This document shows positions 1-8,257 of a stretch of 64,000 nt of DNA, piece after piece. The DNA is taken from assembly GCF_015776785.2 (NCBI RefSeq), contig NZ_LFMD02000005.1, positions 637,742 through 701,741 of the forward strand, written 5' to 3'. The stretch's first letter is position 1. Each line of letters starts with the position of its first letter. The position numbers were made by a program, and so were the translations under genes. Source of the DNA: Kitasatospora sp. SUK 42 (GTDB lineage: Bacteria; Actinomycetota; Actinomycetes; Streptomycetales; Streptomycetaceae). Below the pieces are notes generated by a model. It made no database searches and was not told the DNA's origin. It worked only from the letters and a program-made list of their open reading frames with translations.

Positions 1-19
1 GGGCCTCGCCGCCTACCGT

Positions 20-40
20 GGGGCGGGATCACTCCGCCCC
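20..40. terminator. possible terminator hairpin at left edge
   Basis: A 7-bp perfect stem (GGGGCGG / CCGCCCC) encloses a 7-nt loop. It lies just upstream of the first gene, so it may end transcription of a gene left of the window. There is no T-tract, as is common in actinomycetes. Weak evidence because the DNA is very GC-rich. Confidence 0.3.
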
Positions 41-140
41 CGCGGCCTCGCGCCTGACACGCGGTCGGAGACCACGACCGCGCCGGCCCGCCGGAGGCCG
101 CGCGGAAGGCCGGGAGGAGGGGCGCTTGCGGAGGCGGTCC

Positions 141-1265
141 GTGCGGTCGGTGGAGGCGCAGCAGCAGCCGATGCCGGCGCTGATCCGGTACAGCCACCGC
201 GCCTGGCTGGTGCCCGCGGTGCTGCTGGCCGCGGTCATCGGGGTGGACGCGGCCACACCCCGCTCCTTCGCGTCCGTGAGCTGGCTGGTGATGGTCCCGG
301 TGGCCGCCGCCGCGCTCTGCGGCCCGTGGGTCACCGCGCTGTTCTCCTGCCTCTCGATCGTCGCCTACCCCGGCCTCGACAACGTCTGGGCCAAGGCCCA
401 GGGGATCGAGGACTTCCTCCTGGTGCTCGCCGGGGCCGTCCTCGCGGTGCCGCTCAGCGTCTTCCGGGCGCAGGCCGCCGCGTACGTCCGCCATCTGCGG
501 GGCGCTGCCGAGACCACCCGGGAGGTGGTGCTGCGGCCGGTACCGCCGGGCTGGGGCGGAGTGGACTCGGCGGCGCGCTACCTGGCCGCCGACGTCGAGG
601 CCCGGGTGGGCGGCGACTTCTACGACGTCCTGGCCACCCCCTACGGCGCGCGGGTCATCCTCGGTGACGTCCAGGGGAAGGGACTGCCGGCGGTCTCCAC
701 CGCGGCGGCCCTGGTCGGCTGCTTCCGGGAGGCCGCCTTCCACGAGGAGGACCTGGCCACCGTCTCCTCCTGGATGGAGGAGCGGCTGCACCGGCAGAAC
801 CAGCTGGCCGTCCGGCTGGGCGCCGAGGACGAGCGGTTCGCCACGGCGGTGATCATCTGCTTCCCCGCGGACGCGCCGGAGGAGGTCGAGATGGTCAACT
901 TCGGGCACGAAGAGCCGCACGTCCTGGGCCCCGGCGGCGTACGGCAGGTGCTGTCCGGCGGCGGCGCGCCGATCGGCCTCGCCCGCCTCTCGGGCGGGCT
1001 CCCGGAGGTCCGGCGGCTGCGCCTGGGAGCGGACGAGACCATCCTGATCGTCTCCGACGGCGTGACCGAGGCCCGCGACCGGCAGGGCGCCTTCTTCGCC
1101 CTCCGCGCGCACCTGGACGGGCTGCTCGGCACGCGCGGGGCGACCGACCCCGAGTACCTGGTGGACGAGGTCGCCTCCGCCGTCGTCCGGCACACCGGCG
1201 GCCACCTGCGGGACGACACCGCGCTGCTCGCCGTCCGGCGTCTCCCCCGGGCGCCACGCGGCTGA
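141..1265 (+). CDS. PP2C/SpoIIE-type serine/threonine phosphatase, membrane-associated
   Basis: The C-terminal two thirds is a SpoIIE/PP2C-type phosphatase domain. The metal-binding motifs are visible: GGDFYDV near the start of the domain, the ILGDVQGKG motif, SDGVTEAR, and the late DDTALL. The N-terminal roughly 100 residues carry two or three hydrophobic segments, so the enzyme is probably membrane-anchored with the phosphatase in the cytoplasm. Such proteins usually dephosphorylate anti-sigma-factor antagonists, and a SigB-type sigma factor lies at 24.4 kb, but a link is only inferred. I chose GTG 141 because GGAGG (130-134) sits 6 nt upstream; ATG 171 is the main alternative. About 374 residues. 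It converges on the DUF302 gene. Confidence 0.85.
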   Translation: MRSVEAQQQPMPALIRYSHRAWLVPAVLLAAVIGVDAATPRSFASVSWLVMVPVAAAALCGPWVTALFSCLSIVAYPGLDNVWAKAQGIEDFLLVLAGAVLAVPLSVFRAQAAAYVRHLRGAAETTREVVLRPVPPGWGGVDSAARYLAADVEARVGGDFYDVLATPYGARVILGDVQGKGLPAVSTAAALVGCFREAAFHEEDLATVSSWMEERLHRQNQLAVRLGAEDERFATAVIICFPADAPEEVEMVNFGHEEPHVLGPGGVRQVLSGGGAPIGLARLSGGLPEVRRLRLGADETILIVSDGVTEARDRQGAFFALRAHLDGLLGTRGATDPEYLVDEVASAVVRHTGGHLRDDTALLAVRRLPRAPRG

Positions 1266-1279
1266 GCCCACTCGTGGGC
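1266..1279. terminator. small hairpin between convergent genes
   Basis: GCCCAC and GTGGGC form a 6-bp stem with a very short loop immediately after the phosphatase stop codon and before the end of the convergent DUF302 gene. Its place suits a bidirectional terminator, but the stem is short. Confidence 0.35.
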
Positions 1280-1293
1280 CTGTCCGGGGCCGG

Positions 1294-1686
1294 TCAGCTC
1301 CGCAGGGAGTCGAGCGCCGCGCCCAGCCGCCGGGCGGCCTCGTCCGCGACCTCGTCCAGCCCGCCGCCGGGGCCCGCCAGGGTGACCAGCATCTGCGGGT
1401 CCACGGCCTCGACCACCGTGGCGTCACCATCCGCCCGGACGACCACGTTGCAGGGCAGCAGCAGCCCGATCCGGCGGTCGGCCCGCAGCGCCCGGTGGGC
1501 GAGGCCGGGGTTGCAGGCGCCGAGGATCAGGTAGTCCTCCAGCTCCTCGCCGAGCTTCTCGCGCAGGGTCGCCCGGACGTCGATGGTGGTCAGGACACCG
1601 AAGCCCTGCTCCTTCAGCGCGGCGGTGACGGCCTCCACCGCCTGCGGGAACGGCCGGTCGAGCCGGACGCCGAGACCGTAGTCCAC
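1294..1686 (-). CDS. DUF302 domain protein
   Basis: A 130-residue soluble protein that matches the DUF302 pattern throughout: an N-terminal segment where a side chain of the MDYGLGV type leads into an amphipathic helix (alkEQGFGVLTTIDV), then LGACNP, LLPCNVVV and a closing helix. DUF302 proteins are small alpha-beta proteins of unknown role, often near metal or sulfur genes; the GACNP and LPCNV segments hold two conserved cysteines. The gene is single, convergent with the phosphatase and upstream of the leftward ThrE-like gene by 72 bp without obvious coupling. The ATG at 1686 has an AGGAGGA-type site just upstream (complement of 1690-1698). Confidence 0.85.
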   Translation of the reverse strand: MDYGLGVRLDRPFPQAVEAVTAALKEQGFGVLTTIDVRATLREKLGEELEDYLILGACNPGLAHRALRADRRIGLLLPCNVVVRADGDATVVEAVDPQMLVTLAGPGGGLDEVADEAARRLGAALDSLRS

Positions 1687-1758
1687 GATTCCTCCTCGAA
1701 GTGCCCCGTGCCCCGGCCAGTATCGGCTTCCGCGGCGGCGGGCGCCCGTCGGGGCCCG

Positions 1759-3012
1759 TCAGGCCCGCGGCTGGAGGACGGCGAACGAGGGGCGCGGGAT
1801 CCGGCTGATCACCGAGCCGATCAGGGTGCCGATCGACACCCCGAACACCGCCGACACGGCGGCCAGGAGCGACTGCGCGCCGTTGCCGACCTCGATCTGC
1901 GCGGTGTTGAGCAGGCCGAAGGAGCCCGGCACCACGATCCAGAACGCGGGCAGGTAGAGCACCTGCCAGAGCGGACTGCCCGGCAGCCAGTGCACCACGG
2001 TGGCCGCCGCCCCGGCGGCGGCCGCACCGGCCAGCCCGCCGATCGCCGCGCCGTGGACCGAGCCCACCGCCACCTGGACGGTGACGCTGACCGCGATCAC
2101 CGCGACGATCCACGGAATCGCCGGCGGAGGGGTGTGCACATTGATCACGAGGCCGGCCACGGCGATCGCCAGCCCCACCCCGATGACCCACCAACTCGGC
2201 TTCGCGACCTGGACGTTGGCCAGGGCGGTGGCCGGCATGCCGATCGCGGTCGCGGCGGCGGCCACCCCGGCGAGGAACAGCGCGAGCTGCACCGCGCCCG
2301 ACACCAGCCGGGCGCTCCCCGCGCTGGCGGCGCCCGCGGCTATCTCGGACAGCCCCGTGACCAGCAGCCCGCCCGGTAGAAGGATCGCCAGGGTGGCCAC
2401 GATGGTGCGCAGCGGCCCCTCCAGCAGCGAGGCCCGCGCGAGCGACAGGACCAGCAGTGCGACCAGGAACCCGGCCGTGACGGGCAGCAGCGGCCGCAGG
2501 TACGGCAGCCGGCGCGCCAGCATCGTCAGCCCCACCACGATCAGCGAACCGACCCCGGCCACCAGCACGTTCGCCACCACGGGCTGGAGGAAGATGCAGA
2601 CGCCCACCCCGACCGGCAGCATCCCGAGGTCCGCGACCCAGGCGGGCCAGCGGGCCGGCGCCCGGCGGATCCGGTCCAGTTCGGCCAGCGCCCGCGGCCC
2701 GTCGAGCGAGCCCGTGCGCAGCCGGTGCACCAGGTGGAGCACGTCCGCGGTCTGTTCGAACCGGAGCGTACCGCCGACCGGTTGGAACCGGGTGGCCTCC
2801 TCCGCGCTCAGTGCGACGAACAGTCCGTTGGTCAACGCGGCGACCCGTACGTCCGGAGCCCCCAACGCCCGCCCCAGCCCGTGCAGTTCCTCCTCGACGT
2901 CATGGACGGGAAGGCCGCCGCCCAGCAGGGCCTCGCCCAGTTCGAGCAGCAGGCGGCGGAGCGGGTCCGCCGGGGCCTCAGGGCCCCGGAATGATGGAGA
3001 CTTGCTAGACAT
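1759..3012 (-). CDS. threonine/serine exporter family membrane protein (ThrE type)
   Basis: About 417 residues. The N-terminal half corresponds to the cytoplasmic ThrE domain (GEALLGGGLPVHDVEEEL, then the ALTNGLFVAL stretch), followed by about ten hydrophobic segments from residue 130 onward. This is the full single-chain architecture of the Corynebacterium ThrE exporter, which pumps threonine and serine out of the cell; the substrate here is not proven. The start ATG at 3012 begins MSSKSPSF; the frame stays open for a further 700 nt upstream only because of high GC. It diverges from the P1B ATPase gene over 158 bp, in which I saw no clear operator. Confidence 0.85.
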   Translation of the reverse strand: MSSKSPSFRGPEAPADPLRRLLLELGEALLGGGLPVHDVEEELHGLGRALGAPDVRVAALTNGLFVALSAEEATRFQPVGGTLRFEQTADVLHLVHRLRTGSLDGPRALAELDRIRRAPARWPAWVADLGMLPVGVGVCIFLQPVVANVLVAGVGSLIVVGLTMLARRLPYLRPLLPVTAGFLVALLVLSLARASLLEGPLRTIVATLAILLPGGLLVTGLSEIAAGAASAGSARLVSGAVQLALFLAGVAAAATAIGMPATALANVQVAKPSWWVIGVGLAIAVAGLVINVHTPPPAIPWIVAVIAVSVTVQVAVGSVHGAAIGGLAGAAAAGAAATVVHWLPGSPLWQVLYLPAFWIVVPGSFGLLNTAQIEVGNGAQSLLAAVSAVFGVSIGTLIGSVISRIPRPSFAVLQPRA

Positions 3013-3170
3013 GGCAGGTATCGTCCCATCCCGTCCGAATCGGTCCGACTCTGCCCCGGTCTGATCGTCCGGCCCCTCCGGCCCCCGCGGCCCGGGACCA
3101 GCGGCCCTACCCTCGGCGGCGCCCGTCGGCGCAGAGTGGAAGGACGGTGTGCTGCCGAAGGGAGCCTGTC

Positions 3171-5525
3171 GTGGACCGCCCTCAAGACCGCCCTCAAGAC
3201 CGCCCGCAGAACGAGGACCGAAGCACCGCTCCGGGGACGCTCCTCGCCCGGCGCGTGGAGCCCTTCCTGCTGGTGGCGACGCTCGGCGCGCTGGCCGCCG
3301 GGGGAGTCGCCTGGCTGGTCGGAGCGGGGACGGCGGCCGACGCCTGCTGGGCCGCCGGGACGGTCGCCGCCGTGCTCCCCGCCCTGTACTGGGTCTACGA
3401 CGCGCTGCGCCGCGGCCGCGCGGGCGTCGACCTGATCGCCGTCCTGGCGCTGGTCGGCACCCTGGCCACCGGCGAGTACCTGGCGGGCGCGCTGATCGCG
3501 GTGATGCTGGCCACCGGCCGCTGGCTGGACGCGGCGGCCGAACGCCGCGCCGCGCGGGACCTGCACGCCCTGGTGAGCAACGCCCCGCGCTCCGCCCGGC
3601 GGCGCACCGGCGCCGGGCTGGAGACCGTGCCGCTGGACGAGGTGTGCCCCGGCGACCTGCTCGTGGTCGGGCCCGGTGAGGCCGTCCCGGTGGACGGGCG
3701 GATCGCATCGCACGCGGCGGTGCTGGACGAGTCGGCGCTGACCGGCGAGTCCGTGCCGGTGGAGCGGCCCGTGGACGACCGGGCCCGCAGCGGGGCCGTC
3801 AACGTCTCCGGCGCCTTCGATCTGAGGGCCACCGCCACGGCCGAGGACAGCACCTACGCGGAGATCGTCCGGCTCACCGAGCAGGCCGGGGAGGAGAGCT
3901 CCCCGACCGTACGGCTGGCGGACCGCTACGCCGCCTGGTTCCTGCCGCTCTCCCTCACGGCCGCCGCCCTCGCCTGGCTGCTGTCCGGGGACGTGGTGCG
4001 GGCGGTCGCGGTGCTGGTGGTCGCCACCCCGTGCCCGCTGCTGCTGGCCGCGCCGGTCGCGGTGGTCTCCGGCATCTCCCGGGCGGCGCGGCGCGGGGTG
4101 ATCGTCCGGGACGGCGCGGCGCTGGAGACGCTCGGCCGGGCCCGTACCGTCGCGCTGGACAAGACCGGCACGCTCACCGGCGGGCGGCCCCGGGTCCTGG
4201 ACGTGGTCGCCGCGCCCGGCCGCGGCTCCGGTCAGGTGCTGGCGCTGGCGGCCTCCGTCGACCAGTACTCCAACCACGTGCTGGGGGAGGCGATCGTCGC
4301 CGAGGCCCGGCGGCGCGGCCTGGAGCTGCGGCCCGCGAGCGAGGTGACCGAGGACCCCGGGCGCGGGCTCATCGGGCGGGTGGACGGCCGGCGGGTGAGC
4401 GTGGGCCAGCACGAGGCCGAGGTCTGGCCCGCCTGGGCGCAGGCCGTCCGCAACCGCTCCGCGCTGGACGGCGCCGCCGTCGCCTGGCTGGCGGTGGACG
4501 GCGAGGTCGCGGGCGCGGTGCTGCTGCGCGACCCGCTGCGGCACGACGCGCCCCGGACGGTCCAGCGGCTGCGCGACGCGGGCGTCACCCGGCTGGTCAT
4601 GCTCACCGGGGACCGCCCCGAGCCCGCCCGGGCGATCGCGGCCACGGTGGGCCTGGACGAGGTGCGCGCCCAGCTGTCCCCGGCCGGCAAGGAGGCCGCG
4701 GTCCGGGCCGAGCGGGAACGCGCGGTGACCGTGATGGTCGGCGACGGCGTCAACGACGCTCCGGCGCTGGCCGCCGCGGACGTGGGCGTCGCGATGGGCG
4801 CCCGCGGCACCGGGGCCTCGGCCCAGGCGGCGGACGTCGTGCTGACCACCGACCGGGTGGACCGGCTGGCCGACGCCGCCCAGATCGCCGGCCGCTCCCG
4901 CCGGATCGCGGTGCAGAGCGCCGCCGGCGGCATGGCCCTGTCCGGCGCCGCCATGGTCGCCGCGGCCCTCGGCTGGCTGCCGCCCGCCGCCGGCGCGCTG
5001 TTGCAGGAGGCCATCGACGTCGCGGTGATCCTCAACGCCCTGCGGGCGCTGCGGCCGGGCCGCCGGGAGGGGGCCCCGGAGCTGGGGGAGGAGGCGGAGG
5101 AGCTGGTGCGCCGCTTCGAGGCGGAGCACGGCGAGCTGCGCGAGGTGGTCGAGGCCGTCCGGGAGGCCGCCGACCTGCTGGGCCGGCCGGAGGACCCGCG
5201 CGCCCTGACGGCCGTGCGCCGGGTGGACCGGCTGCTGACCGACCGCCTGCTGCCGCACGAGCGGGCGGAGGAGCGGGAACTGTATCCGGCGCTCGCCGCG
5301 AGCCTGGGCGGGCCGGAGGTGACGGCCACGATGAGCCGGGGCCACACCGAGATCCACCGGCTCGCCGAGCGGATCGGCACCCACCTGGAGCTGGCGGGCG
5401 CCGACCGGGACCGGGTCGACCCCGCCCAGGTCGACGACCTGCGGGCCACCCTGTACGGGCTGCACGGGGTGCTGCGGCTGCACTTCGCGCAGGAGGAGGA
5501 GCAGTACTTCGCGCTGGCGGACTGA
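3171..5525 (+). CDS. P1B-type heavy-metal ATPase with C-terminal hemerythrin domain (P1B-5-like)
   Basis: About 784 residues. P-type ATPase landmarks are in order: actuator TGES (191-194), a transmembrane TPCP metal motif (Cys288), DKTGTLT with phosphorylated Asp330, and GDGVNDAP (from 524). The usual N-terminal HMA metal-binding domain is absent. The last transmembrane helix carries QEAIDVAVI rather than the HEGGT of P1B-4. Residues ~645-784 form a hemerythrin HHE domain: His653, LPHERAEE, RGHTEIH and LHFAQEEE supply the His/Glu ligands of a di-iron site. TPCP plus a C-terminal hemerythrin matches the published P1B-5 subgroup, whose metal is debated (Ni, Fe or Co). The nucleotide-domain HP motif reads HV. 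GTG 3171 is chosen for its GGGAG site 7 nt upstream. Confidence 0.9.
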   Translation: MDRPQDRPQDRPQNEDRSTAPGTLLARRVEPFLLVATLGALAAGGVAWLVGAGTAADACWAAGTVAAVLPALYWVYDALRRGRAGVDLIAVLALVGTLATGEYLAGALIAVMLATGRWLDAAAERRAARDLHALVSNAPRSARRRTGAGLETVPLDEVCPGDLLVVGPGEAVPVDGRIASHAAVLDESALTGESVPVERPVDDRARSGAVNVSGAFDLRATATAEDSTYAEIVRLTEQAGEESSPTVRLADRYAAWFLPLSLTAAALAWLLSGDVVRAVAVLVVATPCPLLLAAPVAVVSGISRAARRGVIVRDGAALETLGRARTVALDKTGTLTGGRPRVLDVVAAPGRGSGQVLALAASVDQYSNHVLGEAIVAEARRRGLELRPASEVTEDPGRGLIGRVDGRRVSVGQHEAEVWPAWAQAVRNRSALDGAAVAWLAVDGEVAGAVLLRDPLRHDAPRTVQRLRDAGVTRLVMLTGDRPEPARAIAATVGLDEVRAQLSPAGKEAAVRAERERAVTVMVGDGVNDAPALAAADVGVAMGARGTGASAQAADVVLTTDRVDRLADAAQIAGRSRRIAVQSAAGGMALSGAAMVAAALGWLPPAAGALLQEAIDVAVILNALRALRPGRREGAPELGEEAEELVRRFEAEHGELREVVEAVREAADLLGRPEDPRALTAVRRVDRLLTDRLLPHERAEERELYPALAASLGGPEVTATMSRGHTEIHRLAERIGTHLELAGADRDRVDPAQVDDLRATLYGLHGVLRLHFAQEEEQYFALAD

Positions 5526-5543
5526 ACCGCCGCTACGGGACGG

Positions 5544-6224
5544 TCAGTTGACGTAGACCGCCGGTGCGCTCGGCTGGCCGGTGTCGGCGACCGGCCCGTA
5601 CGCGGCGGAGAAGTACCCGTCGGCGGGGCACAGTCCGGAGCCTCCGCTCTTGGCGAAGTGCTCGTTGACGAAGGCCAGTCCGTGCGCGGTGTTGTCGGCG
5701 CTGCCGGTGAACGCGCCGCTGAGCTGGTAGGTGCAGGTGATGGCGCCGAACCAGCTGTTGAGCACGGCGGTGGCCTGGATCGGCCCGGCGCCGCCGCCGG
5801 TGAGGGTGACGGGCAGGCCGGCGCCGTCGTCGACCGTGACGCCGTAGGGGAGGGTGTCGACCGTCAGGCTCTGTACCGAGGTGACGCCGGTGACGTTGCT
5901 GGTGCAGTCGCCGAAGGTGAGCCCGGTCAGGGACTCGGTCGCGGTGCCGGGCGCCGCCGGGTTGGTCAGCACCGTCGCGGAGAGCTGGGAGGTGGCGCAG
6001 GTGACCCCGGTGGTGCTGGTCGCGGTCGAGTAGAAGGTGGCGGAGGTGTTCGCGGCGAGCGGCGCGGCGAGCGCGTCGCCCGCCGCCACGGCGGTGCCTC
6101 CCGCGCTCCCGGCGGTCAGCACCGGGACGGCGGAGTCACCCGGGGCGGCGGAGGCGGGGACCGCGGTCACCAGGGCGAGCGCGGCGACGGCGGCGGACAC
6201 GACGGAGTGAGGGCGTATGCGCAT
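5544..6224 (-). CDS. exported protein of unknown function
   Basis: A 226-residue protein with a classical Sec signal peptide: basic start MRIRPH, a hydrophobic core of Ala/Val/Leu, and a predicted cleavage after PASA. The mature part is rich in Thr, Ser, Gly and Val and contains six cysteines (for example TCATSQ, FGDCTS, ITCTYQ, GLCPAD) that could pair as disulfides outside the cell. Short beta-prone segments suggest an all-beta secreted domain. I do not recognise the family. It is convergent with the ATPase gene (18 bp between stops) and divergent from the peptidase gene across a region holding a perfect 23-bp dyad. Confidence 0.75.
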   Translation of the reverse strand: MRIRPHSVVSAAVAALALVTAVPASAAPGDSAVPVLTAGSAGGTAVAAGDALAAPLAANTSATFYSTATSTTGVTCATSQLSATVLTNPAAPGTATESLTGLTFGDCTSNVTGVTSVQSLTVDTLPYGVTVDDGAGLPVTLTGGGAGPIQATAVLNSWFGAITCTYQLSGAFTGSADNTAHGLAFVNEHFAKSGGSGLCPADGYFSAAYGPVADTGQPSAPAVYVN

Positions 6225-6351
6225 GGGAAAGCCTCTTCCTCGGTGAGGGGGGCGAGAAGACGAACTTCCACTGCTCCCGGCAGGTGGGGGATCGGGGGAG
6301 CTGACTACGTTCTAGGACCGTGTCGATGGCCCGTCAAGCGGCCGCGTCGAA

Positions 6352-6374
6352 CTTGTTGACGAAACGTCAACAAG
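6352..6374. promoter_or_regulatory. perfect 10-3-10 inverted repeat, likely operator
   Basis: CTTGTTGACG, then AAA, then CGTCAACAAG form a perfect dyad in the divergent space between the exported protein (start 6224) and the peptidase (start 6509). Its AT-rich arms stand out from the GC-rich surroundings, and its size suits a dimeric regulator. It could control either gene. Confidence 0.6.
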
Positions 6375-6508
6375 AGCTCCCCGATCGCCGCCGGTCATCG
6401 CGTGACGGCGCCCTGTCAGCGAGCGGACAGCGGTCCGCCGGTGACCTGACAGCGCAGGGCGGAAGACTCCGTGACGCCCGATCAGAAGATCAACAGAGAG
6501 AGTCGCCC

Positions 6509-8086
6509 GTGCCCCGACCCCGCCTCGCCGCCGCCTTCCGCGCCACGGCCGCCACGGCCGCCGCCCTGCTGCTGGCCGGCCTCACCCCGGCCGCGGCCTC
6601 GGCCGCCCAGCCCGCCCCGCCGGTGCCGAACCTGACCTGGCAGCAGCCCTGCGCGGCCGGCTTCCAGTGCGACACCGCCCCGGTGCCGCTCGACTACCGC
6701 GCCCCGCACGGTCCGTCGATCCGGCTCGCCCTCATCCGCCGCCCCGCCGACGACCAGGTGCACCGGATCGGCACGCTGTTCTACAACCCGGGCGGCCCGG
6801 GCGTGCCCGGCACGATGGCGCTGCCCGCCGTCCTCGACCGCTTCCCCGAGCAGGTGCGCCGGCGCTTCGACATCGTCAGCTTCGACCCGCGCGGCATCGG
6901 CGCCTCCACCACCCTGAACTGCTTCCCGGACGCCGCCGCCGAACAGGCCCTGCTCGGCGGGCTCCCCGCGGGCTACCCGGTCGGCGCCGAGCAGCAGTCG
7001 CGCTGGGCCGACACGTACGCCCAGCTGGGCCGTCGGTGCGCCGGGAACGACCGGACCGGCCTGCTCGCCCACCTGTCCACCGCCGACGTCGCCCGCGACC
7101 TCGACCTGCTGCGCCAGGCCGTCGGCGACCGGCGGCTCAGCTACCTGGGCACCTCGTACGGGACGTACCTCGGCGCCACCTACGCCAACCTGTTCCCGGG
7201 CCGGGTGCGCGCCATGGTCCTGGACAGCGCGATCGACCCGGCCGCCTGGTCCACCGGCCGCACCCCGCAGGACCGCGCGCTGCCGCCCTTCCTGCGCGCC
7301 GGCAGCGACCTCGCCTCGGCCCGAGCGCTGAACACCTTCCTCGACCGCTGCGGCGCCGCCGGCCCGGCGGCCTGCGCCTTCTCGGCGGGAGGACCGGAGG
7401 CGACCCGGGCGAAGTTCGCCGCGCTGACGGAGCGCCTGGACCGGGGGCCGATCACCGTCGGCACCGGAGCACAGGCGGTCACCTATGACCAGGCGAGCGC
7501 CGCCTCGACCATCGCCGTGCTGCTGTACGCCGTCGCACCGGTGCCGGGCGCCCCCGGCACCGGCTGGCCGGGCCTGGGCGAGCAGCTGCAGCGCCTGTGG
7601 ACCGCTCCCGACACACCCGCGGCGCCGCTGCCGGTCGGCGGCCCGCCGAACCAGCCGCAGGTCCTCGGCGTGCTGTGCGCCGACACGGTCGACCCGCCCG
7701 CGGGCGCGGACTACCCGGCGCTCGCCGACCTCGCCCGGGCGCGCTCCGGCGCCGCCGGCCCGTACTGGGTCTGGCAGACCGAGCGCTGCGCCCAGTGGCC
7801 GGCCGAGGCCGCCCGGGACCGCTACGACGGGCCGTGGGACCGGCCCACCGCCGCGCCCGTCCTGGTGGTCGCCAACACCGGCGACCCGGTCTGGCCGTAC
7901 GAGGGCTCCCGCGCCCTGGCCGACACCCTCGACCGCGGCCGCCTGCTGACCGTGGACGGCGGGGGCCACACCGTGCTCGGCAACCCGAGCGGCTGCGCCG
8001 CCGGCCACGAGGAGCGCTACCTCGTCGACGGCCTGCTGCCGCCGCGCGGCGAGGTCTGCGCCCCGGACCGGCAGCCGTTCGAGTAG
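6509..8086 (+). CDS. secreted alpha/beta-hydrolase, tripeptidyl aminopeptidase family
   Basis: About 525 residues. A signal peptide (VPRPRLAAAF with an Ala/Leu-rich core, cleavage near ASAAQ) is followed by an alpha/beta-hydrolase fold. The oxyanion region reads YNPGGPG, the nucleophile elbow is GTSYGT with Ser216, an acid lies in NTGDPVWP, and the catalytic His is in GGGHTVLG near the C terminus. This combination is typical of the SlpD/SlpE and tripeptidyl aminopeptidase (TAP) family of Streptomyces, which trims N-terminal tripeptides from extracellular proteins. The GTG at 6509 has an AGAGAGAG purine stretch upstream; the same frame is open earlier, but the signal peptide marks this start. 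Confidence 0.88.
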   Translation: MPRPRLAAAFRATAATAAALLLAGLTPAAASAAQPAPPVPNLTWQQPCAAGFQCDTAPVPLDYRAPHGPSIRLALIRRPADDQVHRIGTLFYNPGGPGVPGTMALPAVLDRFPEQVRRRFDIVSFDPRGIGASTTLNCFPDAAAEQALLGGLPAGYPVGAEQQSRWADTYAQLGRRCAGNDRTGLLAHLSTADVARDLDLLRQAVGDRRLSYLGTSYGTYLGATYANLFPGRVRAMVLDSAIDPAAWSTGRTPQDRALPPFLRAGSDLASARALNTFLDRCGAAGPAACAFSAGGPEATRAKFAALTERLDRGPITVGTGAQAVTYDQASAASTIAVLLYAVAPVPGAPGTGWPGLGEQLQRLWTAPDTPAAPLPVGGPPNQPQVLGVLCADTVDPPAGADYPALADLARARSGAAGPYWVWQTERCAQWPAEAARDRYDGPWDRPTAAPVLVVANTGDPVWPYEGSRALADTLDRGRLLTVDGGGHTVLGNPSGCAAGHEERYLVDGLLPPRGEVCAPDRQPFE

Positions 8087-8100
8087 CCCCGCCCGACGGG

Positions 8101-8117
8101 CCCCGCCGAGGGCGGGG
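8101..8117 (+). terminator. terminator hairpin after the peptidase gene
   Basis: CCCCGCC and GGCGGGG form a 7-bp stem with a 3-nt loop, 14 nt after the stop codon of the peptidase gene. No T-tract follows. Confidence 0.5.
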
Positions 8118-8159
8118 TCCGTCCGGTCGCGACCGCCGCCCGGCCGCCGGGTCCGTCGC

Positions 8160-8177
8160 GTTCGACGGCTGTTCAGC
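8160..8177 (+). promoter_or_regulatory. PHO-box-like direct repeat upstream of metallophosphoesterase
   Basis: GTTCGAC and GTTCAGC occur as direct repeats exactly 11 bp apart, about 80 bp upstream of the metallophosphoesterase start. Streptomyces PhoP binds 11-bp direct repeat units related to GTTCACC. The first unit matches 5 of 7 and the second 6 of 7, so this is a plausible but imperfect PHO box. Confidence 0.4.
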
Positions 8178-8257
8178 GGATCGTGGCTCGGCCGATGATC
8201 TCTGACCGCTCCCGGAACCTACGGTCAGGGACCCGAACCACCCCACTTGGAGCGAAC

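Noticed and set aside
2832..5483. Long open frame antisense to the P1B ATPase gene
   Set aside because: It exists only because high GC removes stop codons; the translation is Gly/Arg/Pro/His-rich with no motif, while the plus-strand frame holds all ATPase motifs.
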